A stretch of 64,000 bases of DNA from NCBI GenBank assembly GCA_018062515.1, contig JAGOSC010000004.1, positions 1-64,000 of the forward strand, read 5' to 3'. Below the pieces are notes generated by a model. It was given only the letters and a program-made list of their open reading frames with translations. It was not told the DNA's origin and did not search any database. Shown here piece by piece: positions 36,989 through 45,047 of this stretch. Within the stretch, counting starts at the first letter, position 1, and every line of letters begins with the position of its first letter. Made by a program: the position numbers and the translations under genes. The DNA comes from Candidatus Omnitrophota bacterium. Its GTDB lineage: Bacteria > Omnitrophota > Gorgyraeia > Zapsychrales > Zapsychraceae.

Positions 36989-39019
36989 TTACATATGTTT
37001 TATTCTTTTAGGAGCCTTGGAAGATGAAGACTTTTGCGATCCCATATCTTTTCCAGACTTAAGCTCCAGGATTTTATCGCGAATGCGGGCGGCTTTCTCA
37101 AATTGCAAATTCCTCGCCGCTGCCTCCATCTCGCCTTCCAACTCGGCGATATAAGTGGATAATGTATACTCTTCTCTTGCTTGTCCGACGACACTCATCA
37201 CTGTTTCTTCAGCTTCTTCGTAAGCTAAATCCTCAATCCCGCCGCGAATTATTTTCTTGATCGTCGCTGGAGTAATATTATGTTCTTTATTAAAAGCAGT
37301 CTGGATTTTTCGTCGACGATCGCATTCATAAATGGTTGCTCTCATCGCTTCACTCATCGTATCCGCGTACATAATAACCAGGCCTTCAATATTCCTCGCA
37401 GCTCGACCAGCGGTTTGAATGAGAGATGTCTGTGAACGCAAAAAACCTTGTTTGTCAGCATCCAAAATAGCAACCAAGGTTACCTCCGGCAAGTCGAGCC
37501 CTTCTCTCAATAAGTTTACACCAACCAGACAATCAAATTTTTTTGTTCTTAAATCTTTTAATATTTTTGACCGGTCAATTGTATCAATATCAGAATGAAG
37601 ATATTTTACACTTAAACCTTGGTCGATCAAATAATCGGTTAAATCTTCTGACATCCGTTTTGTTAATGTGGTGATTAAGACACGCTGATCGATAGCCGCC
37701 CGCTTTTTAATTTCACCGACTAGATCATCGACTTGTCCTTTAGTAGGCCGTACTTCTATCGGCGGATCGACGATGCCCGTCGGACGGATAATCTGTTCAA
37801 TAATATGCCCCTTGCCGACTTCCTTCTCGTATTTACTTGGCGTTGCGGACACATAAATGGTTTGGTTGGTGATTGACTCGAATTCGGAAAATTTTAAAGG
37901 ACGATTATCCAAACATGACGGAAGGCGAAATCCATAATTAACTAAAGTCTGTTTTCTCGCTTTGTCGCCTTCATACATTCCATTTAACTGTGGAATTGTA
38001 ACATGCGATTCATCAATCAAAGTGAGAAAATCCGACGGAAAATAATCGATCAAACATGATGGCCGTGACCCGGGAGGCCGCCCGGATAAATAGCGGGAAT
38101 AATTCTCAATCCCGTTACAGTAGCCCATTTCTCTAAGCATTTCCATGTCATAACGTGTTCGTGAATTTAATCGCTGCGCTTCAGCTAATTTTCCTTCAGT
38201 TTTCAATTTTTTAAGTTGAACATTTAATTCTTCTTCTATTTCCTTCAATGATTCTTCAATACGCGGATGTGAAATAATGTAATGTTTCGCCGGATAAATT
38301 GCAACTTGATCGAGCGTCTGAATTTCATTTCCAGAAACCGGTTCTATTTGTGTAATCTTTTCAATTTCCTCTCCAAAAAACTGTATGCGAAGCGCATCTT
38401 GACGATAGGCCGGATACACTTCTAAGGTATCACCCCGAACACGGATTTTCCCTCGGGAAAAGTCATAATCATTACGTTCATATTGAATATTGATCAGTTT
38501 AAGAAGTACTTCATCGCGGTCAATTTGTTGGCCGACTTTTAGAAAAAGCAAAAACTCACGGTAATCTTGAGGAGATCCGAGATTATAAATACAGGAAACA
38601 CTGCCTACGATAATGACATCACGTCGAGACATTAAGGCTGTCGTCGAAGAAAGCCTAAGCCTGTCTAGACGATCGTTGACGGAAGAATCTTTTTCAATGT
38701 AAATATCCGTCTGAGGAACATAGGCCTCCGGTTGATAATAATCATAATAACTCACAAAATATTCAACCGCATTATGCGGAAAAAACTCTTTAAATTCACT
38801 GTATAACTGAGCGGCCAATGTTTTATTATGAGAAATCACCAACGTCGGACGATTAATTTTTTCAATGACATTAGCCAAAGTAAATGTTTTTCCACTGCCG
38901 GTCACACCTAAAAGAACCTGTGATTTCACATTCTTATTGATTCCATCCACAAGCTTATCGACGGCATCGAGCTGTTCCGTGACTGGTTTAAATTTACTTT
39001 CCAGTTTAAAATCATTCAT
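36989..39019 (-). CDS. uvrB: excinuclease ABC subunit B
   Basis: Damage-verifying helicase of nucleotide excision repair. I start at ATG 39019 (MNDFKLESKFKP, 676 residues). A GTG ten codons earlier falls inside a terminator hairpin and is unlikely. Motifs: VLLGVTGSGKTFTLANVIEK (Walker A), the beta-hairpin YYDYYQPEAYVPQTDIYIEK, LIDESHVTIPQ (Walker B, DESH), QTAGRAARNIEG (motif VI), and a C-terminal UVR coiled-coil that binds UvrC (LEGEMEAAARNLQFEKAARI). GGTG lies 5 nt before the ATG and the T-run of the upstream terminator ends 9 nt before it, so expression probably depends on read-through. Confidence 0.97.
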   Translation of the reverse strand: MNDFKLESKFKPVTEQLDAVDKLVDGINKNVKSQVLLGVTGSGKTFTLANVIEKINRPTLVISHNKTLAAQLYSEFKEFFPHNAVEYFVSYYDYYQPEAYVPQTDIYIEKDSSVNDRLDRLRLSSTTALMSRRDVIIVGSVSCIYNLGSPQDYREFLLFLKVGQQIDRDEVLLKLINIQYERNDYDFSRGKIRVRGDTLEVYPAYRQDALRIQFFGEEIEKITQIEPVSGNEIQTLDQVAIYPAKHYIISHPRIEESLKEIEEELNVQLKKLKTEGKLAEAQRLNSRTRYDMEMLREMGYCNGIENYSRYLSGRPPGSRPSCLIDYFPSDFLTLIDESHVTIPQLNGMYEGDKARKQTLVNYGFRLPSCLDNRPLKFSEFESITNQTIYVSATPSKYEKEVGKGHIIEQIIRPTGIVDPPIEVRPTKGQVDDLVGEIKKRAAIDQRVLITTLTKRMSEDLTDYLIDQGLSVKYLHSDIDTIDRSKILKDLRTKKFDCLVGVNLLREGLDLPEVTLVAILDADKQGFLRSQTSLIQTAGRAARNIEGLVIMYADTMSEAMRATIYECDRRRKIQTAFNKEHNITPATIKKIIRGGIEDLAYEEAEETVMSVVGQAREEYTLSTYIAELEGEMEAAARNLQFEKAARIRDKILELKSGKDMGSQKSSSSKAPKRIKHM

Positions 39020-39028
39020 TTTAGCACC

Positions 39029-39056
39029 AAAAAAAAGGCGGGTTATCACCCGCCTT
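39029..39056 (-). terminator. Rho-independent terminator/attenuator directly before uvrB
   Basis: Perfect 9-bp stem AAGGCGGGT/ACCCGCCTT (39035-39043 with 39048-39056) and a 4-nt loop, followed on the minus strand by eight T residues. It lies 20 bp after the stop of the lipoprotein gene (39076-39531) and ends 9 nt before the uvrB ATG, with no promoter visible between. Confidence 0.92.
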
Positions 39057-39075
39057 CCAAGAAATAATTTTCAGA

Positions 39076-39531
39076 TTACTTTACGTGATCTTTTATGTTA
39101 TTGAAAAGTCTTTCCGTCGCCAGCGGATGTTTATAATTTTTAAATGCTCCAAAGGTGAGCGAATTGACCGTTAAATACCGCATCTCAACTTCCGTCTGAT
39201 TGGGTTGATCTGTGCTTCGCAAATATATATTAACTCTAGCAAAGCGTGTCCCTAAAAAAAATGGCAAGTCCTGGATATCTGAAAATAATACGATCTGTTT
39301 GCTGTTTGGATCCGTCCTCGAGCTATGTTCAAAAACATTCGGATCCGACTTAGAAATAATTTCCCATCCCGAATCTTTTAATGCTTGATAAGTTGCATCT
39401 AATGTTTTTTCATAATCAGCGTTGATCACTTGTTTATACGGATTTTCGTCTTTAATGTATTTAGGTATAGTCACCGTCGAACATCCGGTTAAACACCCAA
39501 CAAAAAGAAGTATCAATAATTTTTTATTCAT
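39076..39531 (-). CDS. hypothetical lipoprotein (151 aa)
   Basis: A lipoprotein signal MNKKLLILLFVGCLTGC ends in lipobox LTGC. The ~130-residue mature domain begins around YKQVINADYEKTLDATYQAL, a pattern seen in small extracytoplasmic alpha/beta proteins of the DUF3568/YbaY type, but I cannot name the family firmly. AGGTGA lies 7 nt upstream of the ATG. It sits between a MazG-like gene and the terminator ahead of uvrB. Function unknown. Confidence 0.75.
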   Translation of the reverse strand: MNKKLLILLFVGCLTGCSTVTIPKYIKDENPYKQVINADYEKTLDATYQALKDSGWEIISKSDPNVFEHSSRTDPNSKQIVLFSDIQDLPFFLGTRFARVNIYLRSTDQPNQTEVEMRYLTVNSLTFGAFKNYKHPLATERLFNNIKDHVK

Positions 39532-39552
39532 AAAGATTCACCTTTCAAAGGT

Positions 39553-39867
39553 TCAACACACTTTACCATGTTTATACGGCCGTCCCTGATTAATTTTAGA
39601 TTTACGAGAAATTTCTTCTTCAATATCTATTCCCAACCCGCCGCATAAATCAAACAGACGAATAAAGGCATCGGCTAACTCTTCTTTAAAATTAGCCTCA
39701 TCTTGATGCCGATGTCCTTCCATTGCTTCTGCCAATTCCGTGACGACCAGCATTAAGGCTTCACCTATATTTCTTTTTTGGTCCCAAAAACCTTTTTCTT
39801 TGGCGATTTTATGACATATCGCGCACATCTCAGAAATTGTTTTCCCTTTTAATTCAGTTTCTTGCAC
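39553..39867 (-). CDS. MazG-like nucleotide pyrophosphohydrolase
   Basis: 104 residues with the all-alpha NTP-PPase pattern: EALMLVVTELAEAMEGHRH (the ExxE half-site) and FKEELADAFIRLFDLCGG (the ExxD half-site), which bind Mg and the triphosphate. Small MazG-like or dUTPase-like enzymes hydrolyse NTPs or dNTPs to the monophosphate, cleaning the pool. The start codon overlaps the RluA-family gene stop by 14 bp. Substrate unknown. Confidence 0.85.
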   Translation of the reverse strand: MQETELKGKTISEMCAICHKIAKEKGFWDQKRNIGEALMLVVTELAEAMEGHRHQDEANFKEELADAFIRLFDLCGGLGIDIEEEISRKSKINQGRPYKHGKVC

Positions 39868-40564
39868 GAAAGACCTCCATGTCTGTTGGTAAAGTTGAAC
39901 TTACTTTTATTTTTTTATTTGTTGGCGGATCAGTCCACTCGAGTGAAGCCGCATGAAGCGCCGTTCTATTAAATTTTAGATCGAACCGCCGGACAACAGA
40001 ATACTTGCGGTCGCCTACAATTGGATGCCCCATTTCACTGAATTGAATACGGATTTGATTTGTCCTGCCAGTCAAGGGTTGAACTTCAACAATAGCAAAA
40101 CTTTTCTTTTGTTCCAAAACTCGAAAGCGTGACTCTGCAAACTTTGGCGACTTGTCTTTATTGTATTTTAAATGATCCTTATCCGCAATATAACCGCGAA
40201 TTTCCCCTGAGCGCTGATTCAACTTACCCTGAACAAACGCGATATATTTTTTTTCAATTTTCTGTTCCTTAAACACATCCATCATCATTTGCTGATTCTT
40301 TTTGCCTTTGGCAAACATGATGATACCGGACGTTTCTCGGTCTAGCCGATGACAAGGATGTAATTTGTATTGCTCGCTGGATTTTTGAAAGAGCTTATTA
40401 ACTTCGCCGACCATGGTTATGGCTTCATTTTTGGGAGACGGAATAACAATCATGCCGGAAGGCTTGTCGAAAATCACCACATGATCATTTTCAAAAAGAA
40501 CAGATATTTTGTTTTTCCGTACAGCTTGAAACTCTTTATCAGAATTATTCTGATGGTGATTCAT
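39854..40564 (-). CDS. RluA-family pseudouridine synthase
   Basis: Isomerises uridine to pseudouridine in rRNA or tRNA. The catalytic motif HRLDRETSGIIMFAKG carries the Asp (about residue 95), and PLTGRTNQIRIQFSEMGHPI and RTALHAASLEWTDP are the other two family motifs. At 236 residues there is no S4 domain. RNA target cannot be predicted. Its first 20 bp overlap the small membrane protein gene 40545-40724, suggesting coupled translation. Confidence 0.93.
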   Translation of the reverse strand: MNHHQNNSDKEFQAVRKNKISVLFENDHVVIFDKPSGMIVIPSPKNEAITMVGEVNKLFQKSSEQYKLHPCHRLDRETSGIIMFAKGKKNQQMMMDVFKEQKIEKKYIAFVQGKLNQRSGEIRGYIADKDHLKYNKDKSPKFAESRFRVLEQKKSFAIVEVQPLTGRTNQIRIQFSEMGHPIVGDRKYSVVRRFDLKFNRTALHAASLEWTDPPTNKKIKVSSTLPTDMEVFRARN

Positions 40565-40724
40565 TTTCTGGAAACGACTTATCTTCGATCAATGCAATTA
40601 AATAATTTAATTTACGAATCAATATAACGGGGAAAATAATAAACCATAAAATCAAGAATGTTTGCAAAGCCATTGCAAAATACAATTGCCCCTCTGATAA
40701 GGGAACATTCATCGTCTGTTCCAT
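40545..40724 (-). CDS. small single-pass membrane protein (59 aa)
   Basis: A short gene read directly from the sequence: ATG 40724 to TAA 40545-40547, with AAAGGA 6 nt upstream. The product begins MEQTMNVPLSEGQLYFAMAL, continues with a hydrophobic segment (QTFLILWFIIFPVILI, about residues 21-36), then a short charged tail (IEDKSFPENESPSE). It should be a single-span membrane protein. It overlaps the start of the RluA-family gene by 20 bp. No family recognised. Confidence 0.6.
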   Translation of the reverse strand: MEQTMNVPLSEGQLYFAMALQTFLILWFIIFPVILIRKLNYLIALIEDKSFPENESPSE

Positions 40725-40761
40725 TTTTTCCTTTGAAATTATTATTTAGATTTTAAATATA

Positions 40762-41127
40762 CTAAGTATTGAGGTATGAGCTGACATAATCGGTGATGCT
40801 TTCTGAATCTCGCCTGGAAATCTCGTTAAAAAAGACAGCGATATTGTGATCATCTTTATCGCCCGAAAATTCTGTGCGGACAACGACACCTCCAGCAGAA
40901 ATCTGTTTTGTTAAAACTTTACCATTCTTGCGGACTGGCAGCAAAAGACAAATTTTGAGCTTGGTCATAGGTTCAATATAACGATCAACCTTGCAATAAA
41001 GACCCGAACAGCTCACATTCGCTGTTTCGGTAACAATATCCCCATCATCTTGTGAAATACGGATGGGAATATTGTTAGATAAACGTGGACTATTTCTTTT
41101 TTCCTGAGGTGATTCGTTCGTAACCAA
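40762..41127 (-). CDS. PilZ-domain protein (121 aa)
   Basis: Single-domain PilZ protein, a likely cyclic-di-GMP receptor. The binding residues are present: an Arg-rich RNSPR at about residues 11-15 (RxxxR type) and NVSCSGLYCKV (D/NxSxxG) near 38-48. The start is TTG 41127, supported by GAGGAG 5 nt upstream. It is the last of three small genes (PilZ, 58 aa, PilZ) reading away from the divergent exeA/gspB-like pair, so a role in pilus or secretion control is inferred. Confidence 0.9.
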   Translation of the reverse strand: MVTNESPQEKRNSPRLSNNIPIRISQDDGDIVTETANVSCSGLYCKVDRYIEPMTKLKICLLLPVRKNGKVLTKQISAGGVVVRTEFSGDKDDHNIAVFFNEISRRDSESITDYVSSYLNT

Positions 41128-41189
41128 GGAAACTCCTCGAATAAATTATTATGTAGATCAACTTGTTTGAATTTTCTATAGACTGGAAA

Positions 41190-41366
41190 TTAAGCTTTTG
41201 CAGTGGCTGCTTCAGCCTTTTTTGCTAATTGCGCTTCTTCATATAATTTAAAAGCATTTTTATTAACAAAATACCTTCCATTACGATAATATCTTTTGAC
41301 ACGCTTTAAATTGGTGCCGGTCTGCGCGCATTTCTTACTAATATCTTCTTTTTCTGCTTCTGCCAT
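41190..41366 (-). CDS. small basic protein of unknown function (58 aa)
   Basis: Read directly: ATG 41366 to TAA 41190-41192, with GGAGAG about 10 nt upstream. The product (MAEAEKEDISKKCAQTGTNL, then KRVKRYYRNGRYFVNKNAF and an Ala/Lys/Glu-rich tail) is basic. The KRVKRYYRNGRYF block followed by NKNAF resembles small zinc-ribbon-like proteins that I recall from Omnitrophota, but here only one Cys is present. Located between two PilZ genes. Confidence 0.65.
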   Translation of the reverse strand: MAEAEKEDISKKCAQTGTNLKRVKRYYRNGRYFVNKNAFKLYEEAQLAKKAEAATAKA

Positions 41367-41409
41367 GATGAATTACTCTCCTTTTAAAGCCACAAGTCAA
41401 CCCTATGGT

Positions 41410-41748
41410 TTAATTTTCATGTATTAATTGAATTATTTTTCGTTTTGAATCCATTAAAGAATCCGATTTTGAAAATTCAACTCCGGCTTGATATTGATCC
41501 ATAAAAGGGATCTGGGATATCCAGGAAATTCTTCCGAGATATTCATAATAAGAACCGTCTCTAAGTTGGATGTTCATAAGGATTTCTGTATTAACTGGAA
41601 TAAATTCGGTAAGTCTTAGTCTTACACCTGTTTCCGACAAATCATAGGCTGTTGAACCCCTAAAATGGGCAGGATCTTTCAGTTCATATCGAACCGCTTC
41701 CCTAAAAACAATTCTTTTCGCAACTCGTCGTTCTTCAGTCGTATCCAT
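41410..41748 (-). CDS. PilZ-domain protein (112 aa)
   Basis: Second single-domain PilZ protein. Signatures are RRVAKR at residues 7-12 (RxxxR), YDLSETGVRLRL (DxSxxG-like) near 35-46, and the terminal barrel strands GRISWISQIPFMDQYQAGVE. Probably binds cyclic-di-GMP. AAGG lies 8 nt before the ATG. A promoter at 41786-41791 serves it. It faces the exeA-like gene across a 191-bp shared region. Confidence 0.9.
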   Translation of the reverse strand: MDTTEERRVAKRIVFREAVRYELKDPAHFRGSTAYDLSETGVRLRLTEFIPVNTEILMNIQLRDGSYYEYLGRISWISQIPFMDQYQAGVEFSKSDSLMDSKRKIIQLIHEN

Positions 41749-41785
41749 ATGTATAACCTTAATTAATCATAAAATAATTTTCACA

Positions 41786-41812
41786 ATTATAACATAATCT
41801 CCTGGACAAACA
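41786..41812 (-). promoter_or_regulatory. extended -10 promoter of the PilZ gene cluster
   Basis: Minus-strand TATAAT (41786-41791) with TG one base upstream (extended -10). A partial -35 TTGTTT lies 16 nt upstream. The leader is about 37 nt. It reads opposite to the exeA-like promoter in the same intergenic region. Confidence 0.6.
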
Positions 41813-41903
41813 ATATTTTTTTTAGCCCGGCTATAAAACCTTTAACTCATTGTTTTTCAATAAATTAAGGGCCTTAGTGCCCCCTAATATTTATAAAACA
41901 TAG

Positions 41904-41932
41904 TTTACCATTAAGATTCATCATGATATACT
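41904..41932 (+). promoter_or_regulatory. promoter of the exeA-like gene, ATG at predicted +1
   Basis: -35 TTTACC (41904-41909, 4 of 6), 17-nt spacer, -10 TATACT (41927-41932, 5 of 6) with TG one base before it. Seven nucleotides (TTTTTCA) separate the -10 from ATG 41940 and no Shine-Dalgarno exists, so the transcript is probably leaderless. Confidence 0.65.
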
Positions 41933-41939
41933 TTTTTCA

Positions 41940-42758
41940 ATGTACAAAGAATTTTATCATCTTAAAGAAAATCCATTCAGCATAACCGCCGATCCTGAGT
42001 TCTTCTTTTCCAGCTCGCAGCATAAAGAAGCTATTACCCATTTAATTTATGGAATTCAGCAGAGAAAAGGAATTATTACAATTACCGGCGAAATTGGAAC
42101 AGGAAAAACAACACTTTGCCGTACCATTTTAAGTCAATTAGATGAATCGATTAAAACGGCGCTGATACTGAATCCAAGTTTCTCAGACCTTCAATTATTA
42201 AGACTCATCCTTCAAGACCTAGGCATTAAGTCCAAGGCTCGAAATAAATATGAAATGATTTCGGCTCTGAACGAATTTCTGTTGGTACAGACGAATGCGG
42301 GGAATAATGTGGTTCTTATTATTGACGAGGCACAAAACCTGAATGTGAATCAGCTGGAACAAATTCGGCTTCTTTCCAATCTTGAAACAGAAAAAGAAAA
42401 ATTACTTCAAATCGTTTTAGTCGGCCAGCCAGAACTTATTGAAAAATTAAAACTCAATTCATTAAGGCAGTTGAATCAACGAATCGCCGTAAGGTATCAC
42501 ATACTATCCTTATCTCAAGATGAAATGAAAGATTATGTGAATTATCGTCTAAACATAGCTAATATTTCCAAATCTGCCGAACATATAATTCAGTTCACTG
42601 AAGAAGCATTAAAAAGTATTTATGACATTTCCGGAGGTACCCCGCGTATGATCAATATTATATGTGATCGTGCTCTTCTCGCCGGGTATGCGGCCGAAAC
42701 ATTTACGATTGATCAAAATATTATCCATCGATGTTCAAGGGAGGTTGGGCAAAAATGA
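41940..42758 (+). CDS. ExeA/GspA-like AAA ATPase
   Basis: 272 residues. ExeA-type ATPases help build the type II secretion channel through the peptidoglycan. The N-terminus MYKEFYHLKENPFSITADPE is the family hallmark and fixes the start. Walker A is TGEIGTGKTTLCR near residue 50, Walker B VVLIIDEAQNL near 128, followed by the sensor region GQPELIEKL and a helical lid. The C-terminal peptidoglycan-binding domain of full-length ExeA is missing, as in the common short form. Its last 4 bp overlap the next gene (ATGA). Related ATPases also occur with type IV pili and capsule export. Confidence 0.92.
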   Translation: MYKEFYHLKENPFSITADPEFFFSSSQHKEAITHLIYGIQQRKGIITITGEIGTGKTTLCRTILSQLDESIKTALILNPSFSDLQLLRLILQDLGIKSKARNKYEMISALNEFLLVQTNAGNNVVLIIDEAQNLNVNQLEQIRLLSNLETEKEKLLQIVLVGQPELIEKLKLNSLRQLNQRIAVRYHILSLSQDEMKDYVNYRLNIANISKSAEHIIQFTEEALKSIYDISGGTPRMINIICDRALLAGYAAETFTIDQNIIHRCSREVGQK

Positions 42759-43282
42759 GTATAATCAATGACGCTTTAAAACGCGCGCAAAAAAATCTCG
42801 AAAAAAATGGGAAAGATACCAAAATGAAAGAACCAGAAAAGATATCCGAACTAACCAAGGACAATCGCCCCAGAACTCATTCGGCCCCCCTTCCTCCTCA
42901 TATGAGGGAAACACCCGAAAAGAAAAAAATGTGGTATGAAACGCCACCTGGTTTATTTTTTGTTTTTCTTTTAATCGTCGCGATACTAATAACAGCCGCT
43001 TATTACGTGAGAAAATATGTGCCTCTAACAGGAGTGACCGGAGACAAGATCAAACGAAATTACATGCCCAAAAAAGTACATAAAACGTATAAACCTGGCG
43101 AAGTAGTTTTAAGCGGAACTTCTCTTGTTAATGGCAATCGACTTGCATTGATTAATGACGGGATTTACGAACCTGGGGATATGGTTGAAGGGTATCAAGT
43201 CATAAAAGTTGAGACTAGCCGAGTAGAATTACAAACTTTAAAAGGTGATACATTAATTCTTAAAATTTCATCACCAGAATAA
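42755..43282 (+). CDS. GspB-like membrane protein partner of the ExeA ATPase
   Basis: I start at ATG 42755 (MSIINDALKRAQKN, 175 residues), with GGGAGG about 10 nt upstream. A charged cytoplasmic N-terminus is followed by one membrane span (GLFFVFLLIVAILITAAYY, near 68-88) and a periplasmic region ending in a small barrel (VVLSGTSLVNGNRLALINDG, GYQVIKVETSRVELQTLKGD) that matches the C-terminal domain of GspB/PilP-like assembly proteins. Overlap of 4 bp with exeA means coupled synthesis, as for ExeA-ExeB complexes. Confidence 0.88.
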   Translation: MSIINDALKRAQKNLEKNGKDTKMKEPEKISELTKDNRPRTHSAPLPPHMRETPEKKKMWYETPPGLFFVFLLIVAILITAAYYVRKYVPLTGVTGDKIKRNYMPKKVHKTYKPGEVVLSGTSLVNGNRLALINDGIYEPGDMVEGYQVIKVETSRVELQTLKGDTLILKISSPE

Positions 43283-43302
43283 TCACAATTTCAATCCGGC
43301 TT

Positions 43303-44391
43303 CTATTCTAGATATTTTAGAATGGCAGATTTTATTATATCTGTTGATACATCTTCAGCGACCTTAACTTTTCCAACGTTTGATACCAATACAAAACGAT
43401 TCTTTCCAGAAATAAACTTTTTGTCATGAGCCATTAAAGTCAAGATCTTAGTTAATGTCAGATTCTTGGCTTTCTTTGGTAAACCAATTTCTGTTAATAA
43501 ATGATTGATCCGGTCAACGGCTGGCGCATCAATCATTTTCATTTGTAGAGAAATATCGGCCGCTATCCGCATGCCAATGGCTATAGCCTGACCATGATCG
43601 TACTGTTTAAATCCTGCTGCCGCTTCAATCGCATGCCCAACCGTATGCCCAAAATTCAAAATTGTCCGAATTCCTTTCGTCTCTTTTTCATCAGCCAAAA
43701 CAACATCAGTTTTAATTTGACTGCACCGGCTAACCATATGCATCAGTACTTTTTCATCGCCTTTAAACACTTTGGAATAGTTCTTCCCGATATAATTAAA
43801 TAACTTTTTATCATCAATGATTCCATATTTTACGGCTTCAGCAAATCCATTTTCAATCTGACGAGTGGGTAAAGTTTTCAAAACAGCAACATCACTGAAA
43901 ACCATTTTCGGTTGATGAAAAGCACCCATTAAATTCTTTCCGACCGATAAATCCACGGCAACTTTCCCGCCGATGGAGGAATCAATCTGAGCCAAAAAGG
44001 TTGTTGGTATTTGTATATAAGGAACTCCTCTTTTATACGTAGCCGCGACAAATCCGGCCAAATCACCAATCACCCCTCCGCCAAAAGCAATAACAAACAC
44101 TTTCTTTAAAGTATCATACTTCGCAATTTTCTCGATCAGATCAACAGCGACCTTGGCTGATTTACTTTTTTCGCCGTCGGGAACGATAAGTTCTTTAACC
44201 GTGAACCCATATTTTTTTAAACTTTTAATCAGCGTTTTACCGTATAAACGTTGAATCACCGGAGACGTAATTATCACCGCGTCCGTTCCGATATTTAATT
44301 TATTTATATGAAACCCGACGGAAGATAGCGTATTAAAACCAATAAGAATTTTATATGGATTGTCTTTTAAAGCGACATTGATTATTTTCAT
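43303..44391 (-). CDS. aroB: 3-dehydroquinate synthase
   Basis: Second step of the shikimate pathway (DAHP to 3-dehydroquinate), using NAD and a metal. The 362-residue protein has FVIAFGGGVIGDLAGFVAAT (NAD site), GVPYIQIPTTFLAQIDSSIG, KVAVDLSVGKNLMGAFHQP, and the metal-binding residues in ADEKETKGIRTILNFGHTVG and YDHGQAIAIGM. It is the last gene of the long minus-strand array and overlaps the M50 protease gene by 4 bp. AroQ, the next enzyme in the pathway, lies at 59580-60023 in the same array. Confidence 0.97.
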   Translation of the reverse strand: MKIINVALKDNPYKILIGFNTLSSVGFHINKLNIGTDAVIITSPVIQRLYGKTLIKSLKKYGFTVKELIVPDGEKSKSAKVAVDLIEKIAKYDTLKKVFVIAFGGGVIGDLAGFVAATYKRGVPYIQIPTTFLAQIDSSIGGKVAVDLSVGKNLMGAFHQPKMVFSDVAVLKTLPTRQIENGFAEAVKYGIIDDKKLFNYIGKNYSKVFKGDEKVLMHMVSRCSQIKTDVVLADEKETKGIRTILNFGHTVGHAIEAAAGFKQYDHGQAIAIGMRIAADISLQMKMIDAPAVDRINHLLTEIGLPKKAKNLTLTKILTLMAHDKKFISGKNRFVLVSNVGKVKVAEDVSTDIIKSAILKYLE

Positions 44392-45026
44392 AAAACTTTA
44401 ACCCCCAAAAATTGAGCACATACGGTCATGATTGGTAAAACTACTTTGGAATATAATCCGAGCGGGAGCAAGGCAAAAACGATTAATATACCAATCGGTT
44501 CCAGCCGGCTATATAAATTCGCCAGCCTATTCGGCAATAAACCCATAACCAAACGGGATCCATCGAGCGGCGGAATAGGTATCATATTAAATATAGCTAA
44601 CAATAAATTAATGACGACCATATATTCAAGTATTCGTTCGGGAAGGAAACCTAAATCAAAACGTAAAAAAAGGCTCACTAAAATAGCCGTAAAAATATTT
44701 ATCAATGGTCCAGCCATACCGACGTAGATGATCCCACGTTTCGGATTTTTTAACCGGCTGAAGTTAACGGGAACTGGTTTCGCCAAAATCAAAGGCATTA
44801 CAGGACTGCCCATAAGATGCAAAATAAATAAAAAGATCGGTAAAAGGATCGTTCCGAATAAATCGATATGTTTGATAGGATTTAGCGTCAGGCGTCCCAT
44901 CATTTTAGCCGTCGGGTCACCCAGCTTGTTGGCCATCCACCCGTGCGCATACTCATGAATGACGAATGAAAATAAAAGGACCACGAGACAAATGGCCACT
45001 TCAATATATTTTTCATCAATGATCAT
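44388..45026 (-). CDS. site-2 protease family (M50) intramembrane metalloprotease
   Basis: 212 residues with about six hydrophobic segments. The zinc motif is FVIHEYAHGWMANKLGD (HExxH), and the third ligand site is NMIPIPPLDGSR (PxDG). The LTLNPIKHIDLFGTILLP block identifies the short M50B branch seen in many bacteria, without a PDZ domain. Substrate unknown. It overlaps aroB by 4 bp and follows the SH3 protein by 21 bp. Confidence 0.93.
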   Translation of the reverse strand: MIIDEKYIEVAICLVVLLFSFVIHEYAHGWMANKLGDPTAKMMGRLTLNPIKHIDLFGTILLPIFLFILHLMGSPVMPLILAKPVPVNFSRLKNPKRGIIYVGMAGPLINIFTAILVSLFLRFDLGFLPERILEYMVVINLLLAIFNMIPIPPLDGSRLVMGLLPNRLANLYSRLEPIGILIVFALLPLGLYSKVVLPIMTVCAQFLGVKVL

Positions 45027-45047
45027 GCGAATTTTTTAAAGATAAAA

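Noticed and set aside
39019..39049. GTG at 39049 as the uvrB start
   Set aside because: It lies inside a perfect terminator stem, adds residues not found in the UvrB family, and lacks a ribosome binding site. ATG 39019 fits the family N-terminus.
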